Shown one piece after another: positions 46,459 to 55,334 of a stretch of 64,000 bases of DNA (position 1 is its first letter; each line of letters begins with the position of its first letter). The notes beneath the pieces were generated by a model. That model did not search any database. It was given only the letters and a program-made list of their open reading frames with translations, and was not told the DNA's origin. A program made the position numbers and the translations under genes. Location: contig NZ_JACEFT010000005.1 of the NCBI RefSeq assembly GCF_013697085.1, positions 124,001 through 188,000 on the forward strand, written 5' to 3'. The DNA is from Billgrantia kenyensis (GTDB lineage Bacteria > Pseudomonadota > Gammaproteobacteria > Pseudomonadales > Halomonadaceae).

Positions 46459-47397
46459 ATGGCTCAGGATCTGCTCACCCAGCTCAAGTCGATGAGTACC
46501 GTCGTGGCCGACACCGGGGATATCGACGCCATCCGCCGCTTCGAACCCACCGATGCGACCACCAACCCCTCACTGATCCTACAAGCCGCCCAGCGTGAAG
46601 GACGTCGGGAGCGGCTAGCCGAGATTGCCCGGCAGGCCACCGACATCGACGACGCCCTGGATGCCGTCGCGGTGGAGATCGGCAGCGAAATCAGCTCTTT
46701 GGTGCCCGGCTACGTCTCTACGGAAGTCAGCGCCCGACTCTCCTTCGACACCGAGGCGACCCTGGCCCGGGCGCGATCGCTGATCGAACGCTATGAGCGT
46801 CATGGCATCGGTGCCGAGCGCATCCTGATCAAGATCGCCTCGACCTGGGAAGGCATTCGCGCCGCCCGCCAGCTCGAACGCGAGGGTATCCACTGCAACC
46901 TGACCCTGCTGTTCAGCTTCGCCCAGGCCCAGGCCTGTGCCGATGCCGGCGTGACGCTGGTTTCGCCCTTCGTCGGCCGTATCCTCGACTGGAACAAGGC
47001 CAAGTGGCCGGATGCCGATTTCAGCGGCGACAATGATCCTGGGATCAAGTCGGTGAGGCGCATCTACGAGCACTACAAGGGCCACGGCTACAAGACCATC
47101 GTCATGGGAGCCAGCTTCCGCAATACCGCTGAGATCGTGTCGCTGGCGGGCTGCGATCGCCTGACGATTTCGCCAAGCCTGCTCGATGAACTGGCACAGA
47201 GCGAGGACCGGCTGGAGCGCCGGCTGACGCCGGTCGATGCCGAAACCTCCCCCCCCGAGCCTCAGGATGAAGCCGAATTCCGCTGGGAGATGAACGAGGA
47301 CGCCATGGCCACCGAGAAGCTGGCCGAGGGCATACGCAAGTTCACCGATGACCAACGCAAGCTGGAAAAACTGCTGAGCGAGTTGCGCCAGCAATAG
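46459..47397 (+). CDS. tal: Transaldolase
   Basis: The 312-residue cytosolic enzyme transfers dihydroxyacetone between sedoheptulose-7-P and glyceraldehyde-3-P in the pentose phosphate pathway. Schiff-base Lys125 lies in '[12 protein letters not shown]'. Asp18 ('VADTGDI') and Asn36 ('DATTNPSL') complete the catalytic set. The TalB-type length agrees. AAGGGAG precedes the ATG. The gene converges on rssC/rssB, an arrangement I recall from Pseudomonas. Confidence 0.97.
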   Translation: MAQDLLTQLKSMSTVVADTGDIDAIRRFEPTDATTNPSLILQAAQREGRRERLAEIARQATDIDDALDAVAVEIGSEISSLVPGYVSTEVSARLSFDTEATLARARSLIERYERHGIGAERILIKIASTWEGIRAARQLEREGIHCNLTLLFSFAQAQACADAGVTLVSPFVGRILDWNKAKWPDADFSGDNDPGIKSVRRIYEHYKGHGYKTIVMGASFRNTAEIVSLAGCDRLTISPSLLDELAQSEDRLERRLTPVDAETSPPEPQDEAEFRWEMNEDAMATEKLAEGIRKFTDDQRKLEKLLSELRQQ

Positions 47398-47482
47398 GAG
47401 GCTGACGACTGGAGGGCGGCGTCAGGCCCTGCCTGGCGTCGCCCCCTGCCACTGCGTCTCGGGCCAGGCGTTGACCGGCGTG

Positions 47483-47995
47483 CTATGCCTTACCGTTGTG
47501 AATGGCCTCCTGGGCCTCGAGCATTTCGACCAGCGGCTGGAACTCTTCTCGGTTGTGCTCGTTCATGTGCATCAGGATGCGGTGCGCCTCGAGAATACGC
47601 TTGCGCATCTCTTCCATGTCGGCAGGCACCTCGGGGAGGTCGCAAAGCTCGCAGGTTTCGGTGAGGGGCGCCTTGACCATGGCAAAGAACTGGGCGAAGC
47701 CCATGACCTCGAGCATGCGCTGCACGTCGGGATTGTCCACCACGATGGTGGGCTTGTAATGCAAGTTGTCCTTGACCGCCATGGCCACCTTGGCGAGGAA
47801 GCCAAGCGCGGTGGAGTCCACGTTGGTGGCCTCTCGCAGATCGATGATCAACGATTGCAGGCCCGGGGTACGGGCGAGCTGCTGGGCCTGGGTATCCAAT
47901 GTCGCACAGAGCGTCAAGCGCACGTCACCGCACAGCTTGAGCACGAACACACCGGAGTCGAACGCCGCCTTGACACGGCCTTCATTCGTGATCAT
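47483..47995 (-). CDS. rssC: STAS-domain anti-sigma factor antagonist (RssC-like)
   Basis: The 170-residue protein has a STAS domain at residues 1-100, with the phosphorylatable Ser61 in 'ATNVDSTALGFLAKV' as in SpoIIAA. The C-terminal extension of about 60 residues is acidic and helical ('ADMEEMRKRILEAHRILMHMNEHN'). It should be a phosphorylation-controlled partner of an anti-sigma factor or kinase. It overlaps rssB by 14 bp; the PP2C phosphatase encoded there is the likely enzyme that dephosphorylates it. No anti-sigma kinase gene is nearby. Confidence 0.85.
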   Translation of the reverse strand: MITNEGRVKAAFDSGVFVLKLCGDVRLTLCATLDTQAQQLARTPGLQSLIIDLREATNVDSTALGFLAKVAMAVKDNLHYKPTIVVDNPDVQRMLEVMGFAQFFAMVKAPLTETCELCDLPEVPADMEEMRKRILEAHRILMHMNEHNREEFQPLVEMLEAQEAIHNGKA

Positions 47996-49187
47996 TACCG
48001 AATCCGCTCAACATCATGATCGTCAGGTCATCGGGCAGTTCCTGGCCGCCGCTCCCCCCTTCTGCATCGATGTCGGGGGTAGTCGTCAGCATCAGGCTGT
48101 CGCGAAGCCGCTCCAACGTAGTACAGGTCAGTACACGTTGCTCGAGTTCCCTGAGCCGCATGTCGAGCGTCTCGCCCGGCAGGCACTCCAATATTCCATC
48201 CGAACACAACCATAACCGGAAGTTCGACGGTAACCCATACTTCAAACGTGGATACTCCACGTCGGGAAACAGGCCTACCGGCATCCCTTCGCCCGGCAGC
48301 TCCACCACCTCATTGCCGGTTACCAGCAACGGCTTCGGCAGCTGTGCGCCAAGTGAATAGTGAAGCTCGCGTGTCTTGTGGTCAATGATACCCACGAACA
48401 GGGTGGCGTGCTTGCCAATATCGGTATCCAGCAACTCCCGGTTGAGCGATGCCAGCCAGCGCGACGGCATCGCCTCGACCTGGCTTCCCCTCCACTCCTG
48501 CAGCCAGCGGTTGAAGAGATACTTCAACAGCACGGTGACGAACGCGGACGAAGCACCATGGCCGGACACATCGGCAAAATAGAACAGCGTGTAACGTTCG
48601 TCCAGGCGCTGGAAGTCGAGGAAATCCCCCGACAGGTAGAGGGAAGGAATCAGCCAGTAATCGCAGGTCACGCCATTGGCAGTCTGGGGATGCGGTGGCA
48701 ACAGCTTGCGCTGGATCTGACCTCCCGCCTGCTGATCGAGCCGCAGCAGAGCCAGGTGAGTTTCAAGGCTTTCGTTGAGCTCTTCCAGGTGCACATTCAG
48801 CTGGGCCAGACGCTCTCGATCGCGGTTGCGCTCATCCTCGAGGCGATGCATCTCGATGGCCTTGCGAATCATGCGTCGCAACAGCTGGCCGTGACGCATC
48901 GGCTCGACGACGTAATCGACCAGCCCCACATCGACCGCCGTCAACAGATCGGCATCGAGACGGGAATCAGAGACCACGACGGTAGGCAGGCGTTCCGTCA
49001 GGCTCGACCACGCCAGGCTGGGAATGGCCTGAGCGTGCGCCACCACCAGCGAGGTCTCCACTGGTAGATCCTCCAGTCGCTCCGCGGCGAACACCGCCAG
49101 GCCGTCCCGGGCGATGGTATCGGCCAAGGCATCGCGGTAGGGTCCGGGCTCGTCGAGTACGCCGATCAGCGGCTTGGGTAGATCCAT
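47982..49187 (-). CDS. rssB: PP2C/SpoIIE-type phosphatase with degenerate receiver domain (RssB-like)
   Basis: The 401-residue protein has an N-terminal receiver-like domain (1-110), a coiled-coil linker (about 110-160) and a PP2C-type phosphatase domain. Metal-binding residues are visible as Asp188 (SGDFLDF), Asp206 (DVSGHG), 'CSDGILE' and 'DDLTIMML'. The receiver keeps an acidic pair (Asp12-Glu13) but has Ala50-His51 where the phospho-Asp should be and Glu95 in place of the conserved Lys. It is therefore probably not phosphorylated in the usual way. Its expected substrate is the adjacent STAS protein. Confidence 0.87.
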   Translation of the reverse strand: MDLPKPLIGVLDEPGPYRDALADTIARDGLAVFAAERLEDLPVETSLVVAHAQAIPSLAWSSLTERLPTVVVSDSRLDADLLTAVDVGLVDYVVEPMRHGQLLRRMIRKAIEMHRLEDERNRDRERLAQLNVHLEELNESLETHLALLRLDQQAGGQIQRKLLPPHPQTANGVTCDYWLIPSLYLSGDFLDFQRLDERYTLFYFADVSGHGASSAFVTVLLKYLFNRWLQEWRGSQVEAMPSRWLASLNRELLDTDIGKHATLFVGIIDHKTRELHYSLGAQLPKPLLVTGNEVVELPGEGMPVGLFPDVEYPRLKYGLPSNFRLWLCSDGILECLPGETLDMRLRELEQRVLTCTTLERLRDSLMLTTTPDIDAEGGSGGQELPDDLTIMMLSGFGNDHE

Positions 49188-49198
49188 CGGCTCAGGCC

Positions 49199-49987
49199 TC
49201 AGTCGGCGAATTCAGCATCATCGAAGTCAGCATCATCGAAATCGAAGTCGAACTCGTCGCTGGCAAAGGGATCGTCGCCCAGCTCGCCATCGCTGACCTC
49301 GAAGCGCCTGCGCTGCAAGTAGGCATCGCGAATGAAGACATAGCGATCCCCCCGAATCAACTCCTCCTGATCGAGAAAACCGGCGCGCAAGTCGATGACA
49401 CGCAGCGCGGTCAGGCCATAGCGCACCTTGTCATTTTCCACGTAATAGACAGGATAGGTCACCGTATCCAGCGGCAAGCCTGCGGTGTCCCGCACCGTGC
49501 TGGGCCCCAGGAATGGCAAGACCAGGTAGGGCCCCTCCGCGACCCCCCAGACACCCAGCGTCTGGCCGAAATCCTCGTCGCGCACGGTGATACCCATGTG
49601 GGTCGCGAAGTCCCACAGGCCTGCAATACCCACGGTGGAGTTGATCACGAAGCGCGACGTGGCCCGGCCGGCATTGGCGGGCTTGCCTTGCAGCAGACTG
49701 TTCAGCGCAGTGCGGATCTCGCCAAGGTTGGAGAAGAAGTTGCCGACCCCCGTCTGCACCGGCTGCGGGGTCACGGTGCGATAGCCGCGCGCCACCGGCT
49801 TGAGCACAGCCCGGTCGACCGCCTCATTGAACGCGAACACCTGGCGATTGAAGCCCTCCCAGGGGTCATCCGGGTGGCGATCCTCCACCGCTACCCGTCC
49901 GGCACAGCCTGCCAGCATGGCAAGCGTCGCCAGTACCACCAGAGCGCGCGTATAGAAGCGGGCCTGCTTGACTACCATCTGGGTCAT
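49199..49987 (-). CDS. mlaA: Outer-membrane lipid asymmetry lipoprotein MlaA (VacJ)
   Basis: The 262-residue lipoprotein (lipobox LAGC at about 25-28) is the outer-membrane component that passes mislocalised phospholipids to MlaC. Family sequences are 'DPWEGFNRQVFAFNEAVDRAVLKPVA', 'NFFSNLGEIRTALNSLLQGK', 'EDFGQTLGVWGVAEGPYLVLPFLGPSTVRD' and 'NDKVRYGLTALRVIDLRA'. The C-terminus carries an acidic Asp/Phe-repeating tail (DEFDFDFDDADFDDAEFAD) not found in E. coli MlaA. It is just upstream of rssB; the remaining mla genes are not here. Confidence 0.94.
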   Translation of the reverse strand: MTQMVVKQARFYTRALVVLATLAMLAGCAGRVAVEDRHPDDPWEGFNRQVFAFNEAVDRAVLKPVARGYRTVTPQPVQTGVGNFFSNLGEIRTALNSLLQGKPANAGRATSRFVINSTVGIAGLWDFATHMGITVRDEDFGQTLGVWGVAEGPYLVLPFLGPSTVRDTAGLPLDTVTYPVYYVENDKVRYGLTALRVIDLRAGFLDQEELIRGDRYVFIRDAYLQRRRFEVSDGELGDDPFASDEFDFDFDDADFDDAEFAD

Positions 49988-50014
49988 CTCCTCAGGATGT
50001 CGTGAGGCGGTACG

Positions 50015-51136
50015 TCAAACGCGACGCACCACCACGCAGCCGGCACTGTACCCGGCACCGAACGAGCAGACCACCCCTATATCGCCCGACTTCAGGTCGG
50101 AATGGTGAAGATGGAACGCAATGATCGACCCCGCCGAGCTGGTATTGGCGTAGCGGTCGAGGATGATTGGCGCCTGTCCGGGCTCGGGGTCATGGCCCAG
50201 GACCCGCCGAGCGATCAGGTCGTTCATGTGGCGGTTGGCCTGGTGCAGCCACAGCCGTGAAAGACTTCCGCCGGACAGCTCGAGGCTTTCCAGGTGGTCG
50301 TTGATCAGTGCGGCCACCATGGGACAGACCTCCTTGAACACGCGCCGCCCCTCCTGTACGAACAGCTTGTCGCTGGCCAGCGGGTCGCTGTCGCTGACCC
50401 GGTTGAGGAAGCCGGCATTGTTGCGAATGGCGTTGGAGAAACGAGTGGCCAGGCGAGTGCCGAGGATCTCGAAGCGGGTTGCAGCGGTGGCCAGCGCAGC
50501 ATCCTCCAGCACGATGGCGGTACAGGCATCGCCGAAGATGAAATGGCTGTCGCGGTCACGGAAGTTGAGATGGGCGGAACATATCTCGGGATTGACGACC
50601 AGGGCACGGCGAATATTGCCGCCGCGAATGGCATTGGCCGCCAGGTCGATGGCGAAAGTGGCCGAACTGCAAGCCACGTTCATGTCGAAGGCATGGCCTT
50701 GAGTCCCCAGGGCGGCCTGCAGCTCTACCGCCACCGCCGGGTAGGGACGCTCCAGGTTGGAGCAGGCGACGATCACCATGTCGATCTCAGCGGCAGCGAC
50801 GCCAGCGGTAGCGAGCGCCTGGTGGGCTGCCTTGAGGCCCATTTCACATTGGATGGAGGGTTCGTCATTGCTGCGCTGAGGCAGGTAGGGACGCATGCGC
50901 TCGGGATCGAGGATACCCTCGGCGTCCATCACGAAGCGGCTGTGAATGCCCGACGCCTTGACGATGAACTCGCTGCTGGAGTGCGCCAGCGGCTCACGCT
51001 CGCCGGCGGCGATGGCGTCGGCGTTGCGGGCGTTCTCGGCATCCACCCAGGCATTGAACGAGGCCACCAGGGCATCGTTATCGATGGCGTGCTCCGGTGT
51101 GAAAAGTCCCGTACCGGTGATCACGACGTCTGTCAT
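50015..51136 (-). CDS. Beta-ketoacyl-ACP synthase III family protein
   Basis: The 373-residue thiolase-fold condensing enzyme has Cys156 ('NVACSSATFA'), His in 'LHQANRHMND' and Asn in 'YANTSSAGS', the complete KASIII triad. It is longer than FabH (about 317 residues) and resembles P. aeruginosa PA3286, which I recall as taking medium-chain acyl-CoA from beta-oxidation into fatty acid synthesis. In that role it would link the fad genes nearby to membrane lipid synthesis. This is inferred by similarity only. Confidence 0.9.
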   Translation of the reverse strand: MTDVVITGTGLFTPEHAIDNDALVASFNAWVDAENARNADAIAAGEREPLAHSSSEFIVKASGIHSRFVMDAEGILDPERMRPYLPQRSNDEPSIQCEMGLKAAHQALATAGVAAAEIDMVIVACSNLERPYPAVAVELQAALGTQGHAFDMNVACSSATFAIDLAANAIRGGNIRRALVVNPEICSAHLNFRDRDSHFIFGDACTAIVLEDAALATAATRFEILGTRLATRFSNAIRNNAGFLNRVSDSDPLASDKLFVQEGRRVFKEVCPMVAALINDHLESLELSGGSLSRLWLHQANRHMNDLIARRVLGHDPEPGQAPIILDRYANTSSAGSIIAFHLHHSDLKSGDIGVVCSFGAGYSAGCVVVRRV

Positions 51137-51218
51137 CTGTTTCTCCCTCGTGCGGCGACTGACCGCTGTTTCTACATCGGCAACACGGTGCCTGATGTCT
51201 TGTTTATTGGCTATGGGG

Positions 51219-54200
51219 TCAGCCTTGGCTGCGCCCCGTCAGTTCCGCCCAGCGCCGCTCGAGGCGCTTGACGGAAACCGGCATGCGGGTACCGAGCTGC
51301 TGGGCGAACAGCGACACCCTCAGCTCCTCGATCCACCAGCCGAACTCCACCAGTTCGGGCTCCTCATGACCGCCACGACGCTGGCTCTCACGGCGTGCCG
51401 CCAGGCGCGCCTCGAAATCCTGAATCTCCTGCATGTGCATCTGGTCGCGCATGCGCTCTCGCGGCGCCTTCTCCAACCTGACCAGGGCGGCCTGCATGTA
51501 GCGAGGGTACTCCTCAAGCCACTCCCCCGCCTCGGTGACGAAGCCGGGGTGCACCAGCCGCTGCATCTGCACCTTCATGTCACTGTACACCAGCGCCAAC
51601 GCCAGGCTCAGGTTGCCCTTGAGCGCCTTGGTCACCGCCAGGTGCCCTTCCAGCGCCTGCTTGAGCGTGGCCACCAGCGCCTCGGCCCCCGGAACCAGTT
51701 CGGCACGAGTGGTCTCGAGCCGGACTTCGAGCTCGGCGGCACTGCGCGGCAGCGGCGCCTGCCCCACCGTACGGGAGAAAACCGCCTCGACCACGTCGTC
51801 GACCAGCACCCGCTTGCTGCCCACCTTGGTGAACAGCAACGCACAGGCGTCAAGCCCCTTCAAGCCCTGGATGGCACGCACCTGCTCCGGCAGGCGGCTC
51901 ATCGCCAGACGCACCACGCCCCGGCGATGGGCCTGCTCGGCCTTGCCAGGGTGATCGAACAGCTCGACACGAAACGCCTCGCCTTCCGGGACCAGGGCTG
52001 GGTAGGCCTCCACCCGAATGCCCGCCTGGGTGGTGACCCTGGACTCGGGCAAGGGTGAATCCGGCAGCCCGGCGACATCCGGCGCCTCGCTGGCTTCGAT
52101 TGCCAGCGCCCGGGCTCCCTCGCTCGCGGCTTCCTCGAAGCGACGCTCGAGCTCGCGCGCGTCACGGCCCTGCCCCAGCACCTTGCCTTCATGATCGACC
52201 ACGCGCACGTTCATGATCAGGTGGGGCTCGAGCTGATCGGTGCGCCAATCGTCGGGATGGACCCTCACTCCGGTGCGACGGCGCAGGAATTCCCCCAGCG
52301 CCTCGGTCAGCGGTACGTCGTCTGGAACGAGGGTTTCCAGGGCCGCATCGACCCAGTCGGGAATCGGCACCACCTGGCGACGAATCGCCTTGGGCAGTGA
52401 CTTGAGCAGGGCGATGCACTTCTCGCGCAGCAACCCCGGCACCAGCCATTCAAGCCGCCCTGCGGGCAACTGCGGCAGCATCGCTGCCGGCACCGTCAGG
52501 GTCACGCCATCGTCCACGGCGCCAGGCTCGAAGCGGTAGGCAAGCGGATAGCGGACCCCGCCCAGCACCAGCTCATCCGGGTATTGCGCCTGGGTGACCT
52601 CGCCGGCCTCCCGGGCCAGCAGCGCGGCACGGTCGAACTTGAGGACATCCGGGCTGTCGGCCTCGGCCCGGCGCCGCCACGCCTCGAAGCCCTTGCCGTT
52701 GAAAATATCCTCGGGGATACGCTCGTCATAGAAGGCGAACAGGGTCTCCTCGTCGACCAGGATGTCACGCTTGCGGGCACGATCCTCGAGGTCCTCGACC
52801 TCCTCGACCAGCGCGCGATTGTAGTCGAAGAACTCGCCCTTGGTACGAAACTCGCCTTCCACCAGAGCCCGGCGGATGAACAGCTCGCGCGACTCGCCCG
52901 GGGCGATCGGTCCGTAATGGACGCTTCGACTCGAGACGATCGGTAGGCCGAACAGGGTGACCTGCTCCTTGGCCACCACCTGGGCGCGCTTCATTTCCCA
53001 GTGCGGCTCGCTGTAGCTTCGCTTGACCAGGTGCCCGGCCACCGGCTCGATCCACTGCGGCTCGATCCTCGCCACGGTGCGGGCGAACAGCCGGGTCGTC
53101 TCCACCAGCTCGAAGGCCATCAGCCACTTGGGCGACTTCTTGGCCAGCCCAGAACCGGGATGGATGACGAACTTGCGGTTGCGCGCGCCGAGGTACTCGC
53201 GGTTTTCGGTGAGCATGCCCAGGTGCGAGAGCAGCCCCGGGAGCAGCGCCTTGTGTAGCTGCACGGCGTTCTGCCGTCGCGCCTGCTGCCGGGCCTGGTC
53301 ATCCTCGGGCAAGGCCGTGGGCGGCGGCACCTCGATTTCCATCTCGCGCAGCAGCTGGCGCAGCTGGCGGAAGGTATCGTGCCATTCGCGCAGGCGCAGG
53401 TAGTTCAGGTAGTGCTCCTTGCACCAGCGCCGCAGGCGATTGCCGGAAAGCTCGTCGCGAGCCGCCTCGAAGCCGTGCCAGAGGTTGAGCAGGGCGACGA
53501 AGTCGGAATCGGGATCGTGCCAGCGGCGATGCGCCTGGTCAGCGGCTTCACGCTTCTCCGCCGGCCGGTCCCGGGGGTCCTGCACCGCCAGCGCCGAGAC
53601 CACCACCAGCACCTCACGCAGGCCGCCCTGCTCGGCACCGGCTAGTACCATGCGCGCGAGGCGCGGGTCGATCGGCAGGCGGGCCAGCTTACGCCCTATT
53701 GCCGTCAGCCGGTTGCTCTCGTCCACCGCGCCCAGCTCGAACAACAGCCGGAAGCCGTCCTTGATGAAGCGCGAGTCAGGCAGGTCGACGAAGGGGAACT
53801 GCTCGATGTCGCCAAGCTTGAGCGACAGCATGGAGAGGATCACCGAGGCCAGGTTGGTGCGCCGAATCTCGGGATCGGTGAACTCGGGCCTGGAGCGGAA
53901 GTCCTCCTCGTCGTAGAGGCGGATGCATACCCCCTCGGCCACCCGCCCGCAGCGTCCCTTGCGCTGGTCGGCACTGGCCTGGCTCACCGGCTCCACCGGC
54001 AGACGCTGAATCTTGGAGCGATAGCTGTAGCGGCTGATGCGCACCAGGCCCGGGTCGATCACGTAGCGGATGCCGGGTACCGTCAGCGAGGTCTCGGCCA
54101 CATTGGTGGAGAGCACGATACGCCGCCCGGCATGGGGAGCGAAGACCCGATTCTGCTCGGCGTTGGAGAGCCGCGCATAAAGCGGCAGGATCTCGGTCCC

Positions 54201-55232
54201 CTTGAGGTCGGCACGGCGCAGGGTGTCGGCGGTCTCGCGAATCTCGCGCTCGCCGGGCAGAAACACCAGGATGTCCCGCGGGCCGTGAAACCAGCGCTTG
54301 TCGCGCTCGACCTGCTCGATCTCCTCCACGGCGTGCAGGATACCCTCCTGCAGGGTGCGGTCTTCCTCGTCGTCGGACTCACGCAGCAGTGGGCGGTAGC
54401 GCACCTCCACCGGATAGGTGCGCCCCGAAACCTCCACCACCGGGGCAGGCTTCGGCTCACCGTCACCGCCGGGCAAGGCGAAATGCTCGGCGAAGCGCGC
54501 CACGTCGATGGTGGCAGAGGTAATGATCAGCTTGAGCTCGGGCCGGCGCGGCAGCAATCGCTTCAGGTAGCCGAGCAGGAAGTCGATGTTGAGGCTGCGC
54601 TCGTGGGCCTCGTCGATGATGATCGCCTCGTAGCGGCGCAGGTCCGGGTCGTGGCGCGTCTCGGCCAGCAAAATGCCGTCGGTCATCAGCTTGACCAGGG
54701 TGTCGTCGCCACTCTGGTCGGTGAAGCGCACCTGGTAACCCACCTGCTCGCCCAGCGACACCTGGAGTTCCTCGGCCAGGCGGGTCGCCACTGAGCGTGC
54801 CGCCAGGCGCCTTGGCTGGGTGTGGCCGATCAAACCGCGCCGCCCCAGCCCCAACTCCAGGCATAGCTTGGGCAGCTGAGTGGTCTTGCCCGAGCCGGTC
54901 TCGCCGGCCACCACCACCACCTGATGCTGGCGCAGCGCAGCGAGTATCTCGTCGCGACGCTCGGCCACCGGCAGCTCGGGGGGATAGTCGAGGCTCACCG
55001 GCTGGGCTGCCCGCCTCGCCGTCAGCTGCGCGGAACGCTCGACGCTGCGCGCCACCTCGTCCAGGCCCCGGTCCACCGGCTTGCCCTCGCGCAGGCGCCG
55101 CGCGAGGCCTTTCAAGCGGCGCGACAGCACCTCGCGATCGCGCAGCATGACATCCCCCAGGGCACGTTCGAGACGCTGCAGCTCTGCCCTGCCAGCGGCA
55201 TTGGCTTCACCAGTTCGGGTAGCGGTGCTCAC
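51219..55232 (-). CDS. hrpA: ATP-dependent RNA helicase HrpA
   Basis: The ~1337-residue DEAH-box helicase has motif I 'GETGSGKTTQLP', motif II 'IIDEAHERSLN', motif III 'TSATID' and motif VI 'QRKGRCGR'. The HrpA-specific C-terminal region (DUF3418) extends through the last 600 residues. HrpA rescues stalled or collided ribosomes by pulling the mRNA in E. coli. I prefer GTG 55232 because AGGAG lies four bases before it. The ATG at 55244 has no ribosome site and lies only eight bases from the U-run of the fadD terminator. Confidence 0.95.
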   Translation of the reverse strand: MSTATRTGEANAAGRAELQRLERALGDVMLRDREVLSRRLKGLARRLREGKPVDRGLDEVARSVERSAQLTARRAAQPVSLDYPPELPVAERRDEILAALRQHQVVVVAGETGSGKTTQLPKLCLELGLGRRGLIGHTQPRRLAARSVATRLAEELQVSLGEQVGYQVRFTDQSGDDTLVKLMTDGILLAETRHDPDLRRYEAIIIDEAHERSLNIDFLLGYLKRLLPRRPELKLIITSATIDVARFAEHFALPGGDGEPKPAPVVEVSGRTYPVEVRYRPLLRESDDEEDRTLQEGILHAVEEIEQVERDKRWFHGPRDILVFLPGEREIRETADTLRRADLKGTEILPLYARLSNAEQNRVFAPHAGRRIVLSTNVAETSLTVPGIRYVIDPGLVRISRYSYRSKIQRLPVEPVSQASADQRKGRCGRVAEGVCIRLYDEEDFRSRPEFTDPEIRRTNLASVILSMLSLKLGDIEQFPFVDLPDSRFIKDGFRLLFELGAVDESNRLTAIGRKLARLPIDPRLARMVLAGAEQGGLREVLVVVSALAVQDPRDRPAEKREAADQAHRRWHDPDSDFVALLNLWHGFEAARDELSGNRLRRWCKEHYLNYLRLREWHDTFRQLRQLLREMEIEVPPPTALPEDDQARQQARRQNAVQLHKALLPGLLSHLGMLTENREYLGARNRKFVIHPGSGLAKKSPKWLMAFELVETTRLFARTVARIEPQWIEPVAGHLVKRSYSEPHWEMKRAQVVAKEQVTLFGLPIVSSRSVHYGPIAPGESRELFIRRALVEGEFRTKGEFFDYNRALVEEVEDLEDRARKRDILVDEETLFAFYDERIPEDIFNGKGFEAWRRRAEADSPDVLKFDRAALLAREAGEVTQAQYPDELVLGGVRYPLAYRFEPGAVDDGVTLTVPAAMLPQLPAGRLEWLVPGLLREKCIALLKSLPKAIRRQVVPIPDWVDAALETLVPDDVPLTEALGEFLRRRTGVRVHPDDWRTDQLEPHLIMNVRVVDHEGKVLGQGRDARELERRFEEAASEGARALAIEASEAPDVAGLPDSPLPESRVTTQAGIRVEAYPALVPEGEAFRVELFDHPGKAEQAHRRGVVRLAMSRLPEQVRAIQGLKGLDACALLFTKVGSKRVLVDDVVEAVFSRTVGQAPLPRSAAELEVRLETTRAELVPGAEALVATLKQALEGHLAVTKALKGNLSLALALVYSDMKVQMQRLVHPGFVTEAGEWLEEYPRYMQAALVRLEKAPRERMRDQMHMQEIQDFEARLAARRESQRRGGHEEPELVEFGWWIEELRVSLFAQQLGTRMPVSVKRLERRWAELTGRSQG

Positions 55233-55251
55233 GGGACTCCTCATGCCATGG

Positions 55252-55290
55252 AAAAAACCTGCCCGCCCCGGGCGTCCGGAACGGGCAGGT
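55252..55290 (-). terminator. Intrinsic terminator downstream of fadD
   Basis: The 9-bp stem ACCTGCCCG / CGGGCAGGT encloses a 16-base GC-rich loop and is followed on the minus strand by six T (55257-55252). It sits immediately upstream of the hrpA start. Confidence 0.9.
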
Positions 55291-55334
55291 CATTGTAGCG
55301 CCGGGAAGCGGGCCCCGGCCAATGGCGCAGTGAA

